DNA from: Pseudomonas sp. FP453
GTDB lineage: Bacteria; Pseudomonadota; Gammaproteobacteria; Pseudomonadales; Pseudomonadaceae
Assembly (NCBI RefSeq): GCF_030687495.1
Contig: NZ_CP117435.1
Location: forward strand, 6,142,501 to 6,206,500
Reading direction: 5' to 3'
Length of the DNA: 64,000 bases
Shown in pieces: positions 1-9,479 of this stretch. The position numbers and the translations under genes were made by a program. The notes below the pieces were generated by a model that saw only the letters and a list, made by a program, of their open reading frames with translations, ran no database searches and was not told the origin of the DNA. Position 1 is the stretch's first letter; every line of letters begins with the position of its first letter.

Positions 1-32
1 GTCATGGCCGCCATCAAACGCTTCAGTTTCAT
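1..32 (-). CDS. pstS: Phosphate ABC transporter substrate-binding protein PstS, N-terminus only (cut by window edge)
   Basis: Only the first ten codons are inside the window, reading MKLKRLMAAM on the minus strand, the start of a Sec signal peptide. A strong AGGAG ribosome-binding site lies six bases upstream of the ATG. This N-terminus matches what I know of Pseudomonas PstS, the periplasmic phosphate-binding protein of the Pst system. Two supporting facts are the Pho-box-like repeats about 75 bases upstream and the neighbouring MFS gene, an order also seen in P. aeruginosa. The identification rests on ten residues plus context, so it is probable and not certain. Confidence 0.7.
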   Translation of the reverse strand, partial: MKLKRLMAAM

Positions 33-106
33 GCCTTACTCCTAGCAGATAGGGATAGTTGGATCGGGGCCAAGTATCGGTAGGCCGTGTGAACACTCTA
101 TGTCTG

Positions 107-128
107 GAATATGACAATTAGATGAAAG
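107..128 (-). promoter_or_regulatory. Pho box (PhoB binding site) upstream of pstS
   Basis: On the minus strand two 11-base direct repeats, CTTTCATCTAA and TTGTCATATTC, stand in tandem and resemble the PhoB consensus CTGTCATAAAA. A weaker third unit, CAGACATAGAG, continues in the same 11-base phase. The position, about 75 bases before the pstS start, fits PhoB activation in phosphate starvation. The function is inferred from the motif. Confidence 0.6.
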
Positions 129-223
129 GCCAGTATTGGCTGTAAACGCGGCAAGGCGGGGAAAGGCTCGTAAACACGGGGGTTCGGGGCAGGAGCGGCG
201 GTGTTTCAGAAATACTCTGTAAT

Positions 224-256
224 GCGATCGCTCCTACATTGCGCAGGAACGATCGC
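224..256. repeat. Imperfect palindrome (REP-like) downstream of the MFS gene
   Basis: GCGATCGCTCCT and AGGAACGATCGC form arms with one mismatch around a nine-base loop. It lies just past the 3' end of the minus-strand MFS gene. It could be a REP-type element or a factor-independent terminator, but there is no clear T-run on either side. Confidence 0.45.
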
Positions 257-266
257 TTTCAAGGCC

Positions 267-1556
267 TTAGCGGGAACGCTTCCACAGATACCCACCCACC
301 AACATCCCCATCACGCACAGCGCGGCGACATAGTAAGCAGGGCCCATCGGGCTTTCCTTCATCAGCAACGACACCGCCAGCGGCGTCAGGCCGCCGAAAA
401 TCGCGTAGGCCACGTTGTAGGAGAACGACAAGCCGCTGAAGCGCACCACCGGTGGGAAGGCTTTCACCATCACGTAGGGCACCACGCCGATGGTGCCGAC
501 GAACAGGCCCGTCAGGGCGTACAGCGGGAACAGCCAGTCCGGGTGCTGGACCAGGCTGTGGTACAGCGTCCACGAGCTGCACAGCAACAACAGGCAACCG
601 CCGACCAGCACGCGGCCGGCACCGAAACGGTCAGCCAGGGCGCCGGAGAGGATGCAACCCAGGCTCAGGGTAACGATGGCCAGGCTGTTGGCTTGCAGGG
701 CGATAGTCGGCGCAAAGTGATAAACGGTCTGCAATACGGTCGGGGTCATCAGGATGACCACGACGATGCCGGCCGACAGCAGCCAGGTCAGCAGCATCGA
801 CAGCACGATGGCGCCACGGTGGTCACGCAATACGGCGCGCAGCGGCAGCTCGGCGGCCAGGGTCTTGCGCTGCTGCATCTCGGCGAAGATCGGCGTTTCA
901 TGCAACCAGCGACGCAGGTACACCGACAACAAGCCAAACACGCCGCCCAGCAGGAACGGGATGCGCCAGGCGAAATCCGACACTTCTACCGGGGTGTAGA
1001 GGGTGTTGATCGCCGTAGCCACCAGCGAACCCAGGAGGATACCGGCGGTAAGGCCGCTGGTCAGGGTGCCGCAGGCGTAGCCGATGTGGCGCGGCGGTAC
1101 GTGTTCGGAGACGAACACCCACGCGCCCGGCACTTCGCCACCAATCGCCGCGCCCTGGATGACGCGCATCAGCAGCAACAGGATCGGCGCCCACAGGCCG
1201 ATCTGCGCGTAGGTCGGCAGCAGGCCCATGATCAGGGTCGGTACGGCCATCATGAAAATGCTCAGGGTGAACATCTTCTTGCGGCCCAGCAGGTCACCGA
1301 AGTGAGCCATGATGATGCCGCCCAGCGGGCGCGCCAGGTAGCCGGCGGCGAAGATGCCGAAGGTCTGCATCATGCGCAGCCATTCGGGCATGTCCACCGG
1401 GAAGAAAAGTTTTCCGACCACGGTGGCGAAAAACACGAAAATGATGAAATCATAAAATTCCAGCGCCCCGCCCAAGGCAGACAGCGACAGGGTTTTGTAG
1501 TCGTTGCGGGTCAGCGGGCGCGAAGGTTGCGCGCTGCTTGCGGGCACGGAGGACAT
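267..1556 (-). CDS. MFS transporter, metabolite:H+ symporter (MHS) type
   Basis: The 429-residue protein has about twelve hydrophobic segments and belongs to the major facilitator superfamily. The signature HFGDLLGRKKMF in the first cytoplasmic loop and RVIQGAAIGGE in helix 4 point to the metabolite:H+ symporter subfamily (citrate, ketoglutarate or proline/betaine-type carriers). The substrate cannot be told from the sequence. I chose the ATG at 1556, giving MSSVPASSAQ, because a purine-rich AAGAGAAG ribosome-binding site precedes it; the open frame extends 42 codons further upstream without clear support. It lies next to pstS with the same orientation but is separated from it by the Pho box region. 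Confidence 0.85.
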   Translation of the reverse strand: MSSVPASSAQPSRPLTRNDYKTLSLSALGGALEFYDFIIFVFFATVVGKLFFPVDMPEWLRMMQTFGIFAAGYLARPLGGIIMAHFGDLLGRKKMFTLSIFMMAVPTLIMGLLPTYAQIGLWAPILLLLMRVIQGAAIGGEVPGAWVFVSEHVPPRHIGYACGTLTSGLTAGILLGSLVATAINTLYTPVEVSDFAWRIPFLLGGVFGLLSVYLRRWLHETPIFAEMQQRKTLAAELPLRAVLRDHRGAIVLSMLLTWLLSAGIVVVILMTPTVLQTVYHFAPTIALQANSLAIVTLSLGCILSGALADRFGAGRVLVGGCLLLLCSSWTLYHSLVQHPDWLFPLYALTGLFVGTIGVVPYVMVKAFPPVVRFSGLSFSYNVAYAIFGGLTPLAVSLLMKESPMGPAYYVAALCVMGMLVGGYLWKRSR

Positions 1557-1795
1557 GGCAAGGCTTCTCTTATTAGTCAGAACGGCAGATCCGCTGCGCT
1601 GGCTGAGCCAGGGCGGGTTGGGCAAGATAGCAAATCGCCTGGAAAAGCACACCAGAAGCACAGTTGCGCGAAAAAGCCGCAATACAGCGGCTAATTGCCG
1701 ACCAAATCAGCCACAGACGGTCGTCGCGGCGCAAGGGTCCCGATATACTCGGCCCTTGACGCGCCAGACCCGCAGTCTTGAGAGGCATACCCGGC

Positions 1796-2200
1796 ATGAT
1801 CGAACTCGAACAAGAAGACCCTATCCCGCAAGGCGACCTCGCCCTGCAAATCACCGCGCTGCCGCGTGAAACCAACGGCTTTGGCGATATCTTCGGCGGC
1901 TGGCTGGTCGCGCAGATGGACCTCGCCGGCACCGCCATGGCCAGCAAGGTCGCGGGCGGACGTGTGGCCACCGTGGCCATCGATCGCATGGCGTTCCTGG
2001 TGCCGGTCGCCGTGGGCGCGCAGCTGTCCTTTTATACCCAGGCCCTGGAGATCGGCCGCAGCTCGATCCAGATGATGGTCGAAGTGTGGAGCGACGACCC
2101 GCTGTCCAGCGAATGGCGCAAGGTCACCGAGGCGGTGTTCGTGTTCGTCGCCATCGACGGCAGCGGCCGAACGCGCTCGGTGCCATCGCGCGCCCGTTAA
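1796..2200 (+). CDS. Acyl-CoA thioesterase, hotdog fold (YciA-like)
   Basis: A 134-residue protein with the hotdog thioesterase core. It shows PRETNGFGDIFGGWLVAQMD, the conserved stretch around the catalytic Asp and the central helix in YciA/BACH-type enzymes, followed by VATVAIDRMAFLVPV. It should hydrolyse acyl-CoA thioesters to free acid and CoA in the cytoplasm. I preferred the ATG at 1796 over an upstream TTG at 1778 because AGAGG lies ten bases before it. The gene stands alone between the divergent MFS gene and the mutarotase gene. A second thioesterase of the same broad fold is at 54862. Confidence 0.85.
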   Translation: MIELEQEDPIPQGDLALQITALPRETNGFGDIFGGWLVAQMDLAGTAMASKVAGGRVATVAIDRMAFLVPVAVGAQLSFYTQALEIGRSSIQMMVEVWSDDPLSSEWRKVTEAVFVFVAIDGSGRTRSVPSRAR

Positions 2201-2257
2201 ACCTCGCCGGGTTTTGACGGTCAATTGCCCCATTGCCTGCCATTAAGAGTGCTTGAT

Positions 2258-3157
2258 ATGCCTGTGCCCCACGTTGAAACCGTGAAGATCGACGAGCTGG
2301 ACTGCTGGCGCATCCGCCACAACGGCGCTGAGTTGATGGTGGCCCAACAGGGCGCGCACATCTTCAGTTACGGACGTGACGGCGAGCAGCCGCTGATCTG
2401 GCCGAACCCCGAAGCGGTGTTCAAGAAGGGCAAGGGCATTCGTACCGGCGTACCGGTGTGCTGGCCGTGGTTTGGCGTATTTGAGCGCAACCCGCACAGC
2501 GTCAAGGCGATGCGCCAGAGCGAGCAGCCGGCCGGCGCCCACGGGTTTGTGCGTACGGCGTTGTGGGAATTGGCTGCGACCGAGCTTGAAGGCGACGCCT
2601 TGCGCGTTGACCTGGTATTGCCGGTGCCCGCAGGCGGCTTCCCCGGTTGGCCCCATCAGGTTGACCTGACCCTGAGCCTGCTGCTGGACGAGCAACTGCA
2701 CATCCGCCTGACCAGCCACAACCGTGGCACCGACACCGTGACCCTCAGCCAGGCGCTGCACACCTACTTCGCCGTGAGCGATGTGCGCAACGTGCAGGTC
2801 GACGGGCTGGACGGGACGGCGTATATCGACACCGCTGGCGGCTGGACCGAGAAAAACCAGTCCGGGCTGCTGCACTTCAGCGCCGAGACGGATCGCATCT
2901 ACCTCGATACGCCGGCGCAGTTGAGCATCGTCGATCAAGACTGGCAGCGTCGCATCCAGCTCACCAGCGAGGGCTCGACGTCCACCGTGATCTGGAACCC
3001 GTGGACTGAACGCGCCAAGGCCTTCGATGACATGGCCGATGACGGCTGGACGGGGATGTTGTGCATCGAGACGGCGAATGTGCTGGATGATGTTGTTGAA
3101 TTGGCACCCGGTCAAAGCCACACCTTAGGCGTGAGCATCACCGCTACTGCCCTGTAA
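2258..3157 (+). CDS. D-hexose-6-phosphate mutarotase (YeaD-like, aldose 1-epimerase superfamily)
   Basis: This 299-residue protein aligns in layout with YeaD-type glucose-6-phosphate 1-epimerases. It has LMVAQQGAHIFSY near the N-terminus, the GVPVCWPWFG motif around residue 65, the catalytic-type His in AHGFVR near residue 93, LHTYF near residue 167, and VIWNPWTERA near residue 247. It should interconvert alpha and beta anomers of hexose 6-phosphates in the cytoplasm. The ATG at 2258 is chosen over the start at 2225 because TAAGAG precedes it and family members begin there. It is followed by a REPIN, so it is probably monocistronic. Confidence 0.88.
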   Translation: MPVPHVETVKIDELDCWRIRHNGAELMVAQQGAHIFSYGRDGEQPLIWPNPEAVFKKGKGIRTGVPVCWPWFGVFERNPHSVKAMRQSEQPAGAHGFVRTALWELAATELEGDALRVDLVLPVPAGGFPGWPHQVDLTLSLLLDEQLHIRLTSHNRGTDTVTLSQALHTYFAVSDVRNVQVDGLDGTAYIDTAGGWTEKNQSGLLHFSAETDRIYLDTPAQLSIVDQDWQRRIQLTSEGSTSTVIWNPWTERAKAFDDMADDGWTGMLCIETANVLDDVVELAPGQSHTLGVSITATAL

Positions 3158-3170
3158 ACCCGATCAAAAC

Positions 3171-3257
3171 TGTGGGAGCTGGCTTGCCTGCGATAGCATC
3201 AACTCGGTACTACTGATACACCGAGGTGCCTGCATCGCAGGCAAGCCAGCTCCCACA
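3171..3257. repeat. REPIN (pair of inverted REP sequences)
   Basis: TGTGGGAGCTGGCTTGCCTG with its extension CGAT at the left is matched by its exact reverse complement at the right, with about 39 bases between the arms. This is the typical Pseudomonas REPIN form mobilised by RAYT transposases. A near-identical copy lies at 55375-55463. It sits between two converging genes. Confidence 0.9.
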
Positions 3258-3274
3258 TTGATTTGTGCCGGGCT

Positions 3275-3811
3275 TTAGAGATCGGACTCTTTTACTACGC
3301 GCACTTTCCCCGCATCCAGCGCATAAGCGGCGTCGGCCAAGTCGTTGTTGACCTTTTCGACCTTGAGCGTCCCCGTCACCCACAACGGCGTGTAGATATC
3401 ATCCAGCTTCAACCCCTTGGGATAACGCACCAGCACCAGCTGGTTAGGCGGCGGTGGCGGCACGTGGATGCACGCGCCTGGGTAGGGCACCAGGAAAAAC
3501 AGCGTGCTGCGGCCCTTGGCGTCGGTTTCCAGCGGCACTGGATAGCCGCCGATGCGGATGTTCTTGCCGTTCATCGCCGCCACGGTCTTGGTCGAATACA
3601 TCACCGCCGGCAAGCCTTTGCTCTGCTTCAGGCCACCTTTATCGGTGAACGTGCCTTGGGCTTCGGGGGAGTTGTGGTCGATCTCGGGCATGGTTTCGAG
3701 GGCTTTCTGGTCCGACAGTGGCATCAGGTCGAGCCAGTCGGTTTCCGGCAGTTCGCCGGCGTGCGCAAGGCCAGAGCCGAGCAGGAGGAGAGTCAACAGA
3801 AGACGGCGCAT
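3275..3811 (-). CDS. DUF3299 domain-containing exported protein
   Basis: A 178-residue protein with an N-terminal signal peptide (MRRLLLTLLLLGSGLAHA, cut after AHA), so it is periplasmic. The body carries the DUF3299 pattern: LPETDWLDLMP after the signal, IRIGGYPVPLE in the middle, then FFLVPYPGACIHVPPPPPNQ with a single Cys and a proline run. The biochemical function of this family is not known to me. Some DUF3299 genes sit near lipoprotein or ABC export genes, but that context is absent here. Confidence 0.8.
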   Translation of the reverse strand: MRRLLLTLLLLGSGLAHAGELPETDWLDLMPLSDQKALETMPEIDHNSPEAQGTFTDKGGLKQSKGLPAVMYSTKTVAAMNGKNIRIGGYPVPLETDAKGRSTLFFLVPYPGACIHVPPPPPNQLVLVRYPKGLKLDDIYTPLWVTGTLKVEKVNNDLADAAYALDAGKVRVVKESDL

Positions 3812-3849
3812 GGGGAGCAGCTCGGCAAGGAAAACAGTGCCGGCATTCT

Positions 3850-3880
3850 AGCCCTCTGCGCCTGCGCAGCGCAGAGGGCT
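3850..3880. repeat. Inverted repeat between glsB-like and DUF3299 genes
   Basis: AGCCCTCTGCG and CGCAGAGGGCT form a perfect 11-bp stem with a nine-base loop. It lies just downstream of the minus-strand GlsB-like gene and could end its transcript, although no T-run follows on the minus strand. Confidence 0.45.
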
Positions 3881-3892
3881 TTGTCGCTTAGA

Positions 3893-4138
3893 TCATTTCT
3901 TTTTGATCAGGCCGTAGATCACCAGCAGGATGATCGCGCCGATCAGCGCGCCGATGAAGCCCGCGCCTTGACCGGCCTGGTAGATACCCAGGGCCTGGCC
4001 ACCGTAGGTCGCCGCCAGGGAGCCGGCGATACCCAGCAGGATGGTCATGATCCAGCCCATGCTGTCGTCGCCAGGCTTGAGGAAACGCGCCAGCAGGCCG
4101 ACGATCAGGCCGATAAAGATGGTTCCAATGATACCCAT
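3893..4138 (-). CDS. GlsB/YeaQ/YmgE family stress-response membrane protein
   Basis: An 81-residue, Gly-rich membrane protein with three hydrophobic segments: MGIIGTIFIGLIVGLLARFL, the GWIMTILLGIAGSL stretch, and GFIGALIGAIILLVIYGLI. The pattern LARFLKPGDDSMGWIMTI is the hallmark of the transglycosylase-associated (GlsB/YeaQ) family. These inner-membrane proteins are induced by general stress in several bacteria; the molecular role is unknown. AGAGGG precedes the ATG. A 12-bp hairpin lies 28 bases upstream and may affect expression. Confidence 0.85.
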   Translation of the reverse strand: MGIIGTIFIGLIVGLLARFLKPGDDSMGWIMTILLGIAGSLAATYGGQALGIYQAGQGAGFIGALIGAIILLVIYGLIKKK

Positions 4139-4166
4139 GGCATTTCCCTCTGAATGTAGGTGAGCT

Positions 4167-4194
4167 ATGCCAAAGCCTAGTCAGGCTTTGGCAT
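4167..4194. repeat. 12-bp perfect inverted repeat between purK and glsB-like gene
   Basis: ATGCCAAAGCCT and AGGCTTTGGCAT pair perfectly around a four-base loop. It is downstream of purK and upstream of the GlsB-like gene, both on the minus strand. It may terminate purEK, though it lacks a T-run, or serve as an operator or leader hairpin for the GlsB-like gene. Confidence 0.55.
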
Positions 4195-4243
4195 CCTGCA
4201 ATCAGAGAGACGACGATCGCCAATGGTTCCCGTCGGACTTGTC

Positions 4244-5329
4244 TTATTGCCCGGCGATCAGCGCTTCAACCTTGAGGATCTGCGCTTGCAGCGTCGCACG
4301 GTCCTTGCAACGCAGGTTGGCGTGGCCGACCTTGCGCCCGGCCTTGAAGGCCTTGCCGTAGTGATGCAAGTGGCAGTCGTCGATGGCGATGACTTTTTCC
4401 ACCGCCGGCACCACACCGATGAAGTTGAGCATCGCGCTCTCGCCGACCTTGGCGGTGGAACCCAATGGCAAGCCCGCGACCGCCCGCAGGTGGTTTTCGA
4501 ACTGGCTGCACTCGGCGCCTTCGGTGGTCCAGTGCCCGGAGTTGTGCACGCGCGGGGCGATTTCGTTGGCCTTGAGGCCACCGTCCACTTCAAAGAACTC
4601 GAACGCCATCACGCCGACGTAATCCAGCTGCGTGAGCACACGGCTGGAATAATCTTCCGCCAGGGCCTGCAACGGGTGGTCGGTGCTGGCCACGGACAGC
4701 TTGAGGATGCCGCTGTCGTGGGTGTTGTGCACCAACGGGTAGAAGCGGGTTTCGCCATCACGGGCACGCACGGCGATCAGCGAGACTTCGCCGGTGAACG
4801 GCACGAAGCCTTCCAGCAAGCAGGCGACGCTGCCCAGCTCGGCGAAGGTGCCGACTACATCGGCCGCAGTGCGCAGGACTTTCTGGCCCTTGCCGTCATA
4901 ACCCAGGGTGCGGGTTTTCAGCACGGCCGGCAGGCCGATGCTGGCGACGGCGGCGTCCAGGTCCGCCTGGGACTGGATGTCGGCGAAGGCCGGGGTGGGA
5001 ATGCCCAGGTCCTTGAACATGCTTTTCTCGAACCAGCGGTCACGGGCGATGCGCAAGGCTTCGGCGCTCGGGTACACCGGCACGAACTGCGAGAGGAAGG
5101 CCACGGTTTCAGCCGGCACGCTTTCGAACTCGAAGGTCACCAGGTCAACTTCGTCCGCCAGTTGGCGCAGGTGATCCGGGTCGCTGTAGTCAGCGCGCAG
5201 GTGTTCACCCAACGCAGCCGCGCATGCGTCCGGCGCCGGGTCCAGGAAAGCGAAGTTCATCCCCAGCGGGGTTCCCGCCAAGGCCAGCATGCGGCCCAGT
5301 TGGCCGCCACCGATTACACCGATTTTCAT
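4244..5329 (-). CDS. purK: 5-(carboxyamino)imidazole ribonucleotide synthase PurK
   Basis: PurK (361 aa) is an ATP-grasp enzyme that carboxylates AIR to N5-CAIR with ATP and bicarbonate in purine synthesis. The N-terminus MKIGVIGGGQLGRMLALA is diagnostic. The ATP-grasp region follows with PAVLKTRTLGYDGKGQ, and MAFEFFEVDGGLKANEIAPRVHNSGHW carries metal- and ATP-binding residues. I take the ATG at 5329 with GAGG ten bases upstream; the codon three bases further out is TTG. It follows purE on the minus strand with a 12-base gap, so the two form a purEK operon. Confidence 0.97.
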   Translation of the reverse strand: MKIGVIGGGQLGRMLALAGTPLGMNFAFLDPAPDACAAALGEHLRADYSDPDHLRQLADEVDLVTFEFESVPAETVAFLSQFVPVYPSAEALRIARDRWFEKSMFKDLGIPTPAFADIQSQADLDAAVASIGLPAVLKTRTLGYDGKGQKVLRTAADVVGTFAELGSVACLLEGFVPFTGEVSLIAVRARDGETRFYPLVHNTHDSGILKLSVASTDHPLQALAEDYSSRVLTQLDYVGVMAFEFFEVDGGLKANEIAPRVHNSGHWTTEGAECSQFENHLRAVAGLPLGSTAKVGESAMLNFIGVVPAVEKVIAIDDCHLHHYGKAFKAGRKVGHANLRCKDRATLQAQILKVEALIAGQ

Positions 5330-5341
5330 CAATCAACAACC

Positions 5342-5833
5342 TCAGGCGATACGTGGGTCTGGATTGTCCAGCACGCTGTCTGTCTGCTCAGCACGGAATT
5401 TCTTCAGCACCGCGTGGAACTGCGGGTGCTTGGCGCCCAGGATACTGGCGGACAGCAGCGCAGCGTTGATCGCGCCGGCCTTGCCAATCGCCAGGGTGGC
5501 CACCGGGATGCCGGCTGGCATCTGCACGATGGACAACAGCGAATCCACGCCCGAGAGCATCGCCGACTGCACCGGCACGCCGAGTACCGGCAGGTGGGTC
5601 TTGGCTGCGCACATGCCTGGCAAGTGCGCTGCACCGCCGGCACCGGCGATGATCACCTCGATGCCACGGGATTCTGCTTCATCGGCATACTGGAACAGCA
5701 AATCCGGGGTGCGGTGGGCAGAGACCACTTTCACTTCATACGGAATGCCGAGTTTTTCCAGCATATCGGCGGTGTGGCTAAGGGTGGACCAATCGGACTT
5801 GGAGCCCATGATCACGCCAACCAATGCACTCAT
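5342..5833 (-). CDS. purE: N5-carboxyaminoimidazole ribonucleotide mutase PurE
   Basis: PurE (163 aa) converts N5-CAIR to CAIR, the step after PurK. It shows [14 protein letters not shown] at residues 5-18, the conserved SAHRTPD with the active-site His near residue 40, and [14 protein letters not shown] near residue 61. It heads the purEK operon. An intrinsic terminator hairpin lies in the presumed leader between promoter and start codon (see the leader entry), so attenuation is possible. Confidence 0.97.
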   Translation of the reverse strand: MSALVGVIMGSKSDWSTLSHTADMLEKLGIPYEVKVVSAHRTPDLLFQYADEAESRGIEVIIAGAGGAAHLPGMCAAKTHLPVLGVPVQSAMLSGVDSLLSIVQMPAGIPVATLAIGKAGAINAALLSASILGAKHPQFHAVLKKFRAEQTDSVLDNPDPRIA

Positions 5834-5957
5834 CGTCGTGCCTCTTCTCTCTGGGCGCCCGCAGGCGCGTCAAAAAACAACAAGCCACGCGGGAAATCCG
5901 GCGTGGCTTGTTATACGAATTAAGGCCGGTTGGACCGGCCGAAGGCCGCGCAGTATA
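5834..5957 (-). promoter_or_regulatory. purEK promoter and 5' leader with possible attenuator
   Basis: On the minus strand a TATACT -10 candidate is at 5952-5957. About 20 bases downstream comes a GGCCGGT/ACCGGCC hairpin (5924-5940), then the terminator hairpin at 5871-5912, then the AGAGAAGAGG ribosome-binding region and purE. The CCGGC of the first hairpin could instead pair with GCCGG inside the terminator, giving a mutually exclusive structure. No gene on the minus strand lies upstream whose transcript this terminator would end. Further upstream, 5958-6213 is AT-rich and holds no gene I can support. Confidence 0.45.
5871..5912 (-). terminator. Intrinsic terminator in the purE leader
   Basis: AACAAGCCACGC and its perfect complement GCGTGGCTTGTT form a 12-bp stem with a ten-base loop. 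On the minus strand the stem is followed by GTTTTTTG. It sits 38 bases upstream of purE. Confidence 0.7.
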
Positions 5958-6213
5958 CCGTAATAATGCAGATAAACAGCCCCTTGGATGACCATCTGTC
6001 TAGCGTATCGCTTATTGCCATTTACTGACTCAGAAGTCAGCCAATACTGCTCTAAGCGTCTCGAACACTTCACACTGAAAACCAAGCAACTTACAAATTT
6101 TTGGAAAGTTTCCCACTAACCACTCAGACAAGTTGTCACCTCATGAAAAATCACCAACTATATTCTTGTCGCTCTCTGATTAATTCTCACGTAGAGCACG
6201 AGGGCATATATCT

Positions 6214-6849
6214 ATGAACACTGATTTCTTTGCCAACATTGACCGCATCACCTCAGAAGCAACCGCGGCAATAAATGACCAAAGGACACGCCCTGCCAAA
6301 AAACCGATTTATGTGAATGTTGTTTTCCACAAAGACCTGGGTTATCCCGCCGAACAGGAATTTGAAAAAACTCATTTGGCCTTGGCCAAAAAACATATTG
6401 AAAATATTTCAGGACGCGAAGTTATCGTCAATGTGATTCGCGACGCCAAAATGCGCAATTTCAACTACCAGTCCGACAATGATGTCGAGTACGGACTTCA
6501 CGAGCACTACGGCAGAAACAAGAACCCAGACCAGGCTCACCATTCGGGCAAGCCGAAGATCGAAAAAACCTTATTCGTAACACCCGAGCATTTGAGCTTC
6601 AGCGAGCCAGGCAGAACCGACCCCGGCCACGAATATGGAATAACCTCTTACAACAACGCTCGAGGTGCCGCCCACACGCTTGGCCTTTTGTTGGGTGCAA
6701 CCCGTGCTGACGGAGAGATAACCTATAACGGTTGGTGGAATGACACTTTCATGAAATACAATAACGAATCCCCTCTACGCGGCAATGACTTGACTTACTC
6801 TGACGCCAACAAACAGAACATTCGCACCTACCTTGCCAAATTCGATTGA
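6214..6849 (+). CDS. Hypothetical protein resembling a metzincin-like protease with a degenerate zinc site
   Basis: A 211-residue protein with no signal peptide and visibly AT-richer codons than its neighbours, suggesting acquisition by transfer. Residues 150-168 read RGAAHTLGLLLGATRADGE and are followed by ITYNGWWNDTFMKYN. The layout recalls the metzincin helix HExxHxxGxxH plus a Met-turn. If that alignment holds, only the first His (H154) and the Gly (G161) remain: Glu is replaced by Thr155, the second His by Leu158 and the third by Arg164. The protein would then be catalytically dead. GAGGG precedes the ATG. The family link is inferred by eye and could be wrong; the gene may simply encode an unknown protein. 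Confidence 0.7.
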   Translation: MNTDFFANIDRITSEATAAINDQRTRPAKKPIYVNVVFHKDLGYPAEQEFEKTHLALAKKHIENISGREVIVNVIRDAKMRNFNYQSDNDVEYGLHEHYGRNKNPDQAHHSGKPKIEKTLFVTPEHLSFSEPGRTDPGHEYGITSYNNARGAAHTLGLLLGATRADGEITYNGWWNDTFMKYNNESPLRGNDLTYSDANKQNIRTYLAKFD

Positions 6850-6906
6850 GCCACCCTCTCAATCAATTTCAGCAGGCAACAAGCGCGTCTGACTTCCACC
6901 GGCAAC

Positions 6907-7818
6907 TCATTGTGTTGCACCGGCAGCCCCCCCCTCCAACTTGCGCCACAACAAGCGCACGTTTGCCTTGCGCACCAACGCGCAGCGATACAGGCGGATC
7001 TCCAGCGGTACATGCCACTGCGGCCCGCCACAGACCACCAACTCACCACGCGCCAGTTCTGCGCGCACGCTCAGCTGCGGCACCCAGGCAATGCCCAAGC
7101 CTTCCAACGCCATGCTCTTGAGACTGTCGGCCATGGCGGTTTCGTAAACGGTGGTAAAGCGCAAGGCGCGTTGGCGTAATAACAGATTCACCGAACGACC
7201 AAGGAACGCCCCGGCGCTATAGGCCAGCAGCGGCACACTGCCCTCACCCTCCAGGTCGAACAACGGCTTGCCATCGGCATCGGCGGCGCACACCGGGAGC
7301 ATTTCGGTGTTGCCCAGGTGCAGGGAGGGGAAGATTTCCGCGTCCATCTGCATCGCCGCATCCGGATCGTAGAACGCCAGCATCAGGTCGCAACCGCCTT
7401 CGCGCAGGGCGTGCACGGCGTCGCCGACGTTGGTGGCCACCAACCGCGTGGCGATGTTCAGGCCTTCGTTGCGCAGTTGGGCGATCCAGCGCGGGAAGAA
7501 GCCCAGCGCCAGGGAGTGCGCCGCCGCCACTTGCATGACTTCGCCCTGCCCGCCTTCCAGGTGATGCAAATGGCGCAGCACTTCACCGAGCTGTTCGACC
7601 ACGGTGCGCGCGGTCACCAGGAACAACTGCCCCGCCGCCGTCAATTCCACCGGCGTGCGCGAGCGGTTGACCAGGGTCAGGCCCAGCGCAGCCTCGAGGC
7701 TACGGATGCGTCGGCTGAATGCCGGCTGGGTGACAAAGCGCCGTTCCGCCGCCTGGGAAAAGCTGCGGGTGGCCGCCAGGGCGCTGAAGTCTTCCAGCCA
7801 TTTGCTCTCAAGGTTCAT
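6907..7818 (-). CDS. LysR-family transcriptional regulator, divergent from aspA
   Basis: A 303-residue LysR-type regulator. The N-terminal winged helix-turn-helix reads LEDFSALAATRSFSQAAERR followed by FVTQPAFSRRIRSLEAALG; the rest is the LysR substrate-binding fold. I chose the ATG at 7818 (MNLESKWLEDF) because GGAGG lies six bases upstream; the frame extends 12 codons further. It is transcribed away from aspA across a 182-base gap, the usual arrangement for a LysR regulator of its neighbour, so control of aspA and perhaps the downstream symporter and asparaginase is a reasonable inference. The inducer is not known. Confidence 0.9.
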   Translation of the reverse strand: MNLESKWLEDFSALAATRSFSQAAERRFVTQPAFSRRIRSLEAALGLTLVNRSRTPVELTAAGQLFLVTARTVVEQLGEVLRHLHHLEGGQGEVMQVAAAHSLALGFFPRWIAQLRNEGLNIATRLVATNVGDAVHALREGGCDLMLAFYDPDAAMQMDAEIFPSLHLGNTEMLPVCAADADGKPLFDLEGEGSVPLLAYSAGAFLGRSVNLLLRQRALRFTTVYETAMADSLKSMALEGLGIAWVPQLSVRAELARGELVVCGGPQWHVPLEIRLYRCALVRKANVRLLWRKLEGGAAGATQ

Positions 7819-7883
7819 CACTTCCCTCCACGGGTACGCACCATTTTGGCACACACGCCCGCCATGATAGCCGGGTCACACCT

Positions 7884-7904
7884 GCATTATGCCGTTTATG
7901 CATA
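7884..7904. promoter_or_regulatory. Possible LysR operator in the lysR-aspA intergenic region
   Basis: GCATTATGC (7884-7892) and TATGCATA (7897-7904) are two adjacent dyad-symmetric AT-rich motifs sharing ATGC, midway between the divergent genes. Position and symmetry fit a LysR-type site, but the assignment is only by eye. Confidence 0.3.
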
Positions 7905-8000
7905 GCCCAGTGCTGAACAGCATTGGCCCAAAAACTCACACAAGCCTAGCATTCGCAGCGTTCCGGCCAGTTCCGGGTCCATATCGAGATGATTTCCGTC

Positions 8001-9425
<1,425 letters not shown>

Positions 9426-9479
9426 GCGTTTGTTGCACCGCTCACCAGGTTGAGGGACTAGACACCTCTCACCTTTTGA

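Noticed and set aside
201..1694. Long plus-strand open frame (497 codons) opposite the MFS gene
   Set aside because: It is antisense to a clear transporter, with low-complexity Gln/His/Arg-rich translation typical of the reverse strand of GC-rich genes.
3171..3257. Repeat arms as a CRISPR unit
   Set aside because: Only two inverted arms exist; there is no series of direct repeats with spacers anywhere in the window.
4223..5923. Plus-strand frame of 566 codons opposite purK and purE
   Set aside because: Antisense shadow; the translation resembles no protein and the minus strand encodes well-known enzymes.
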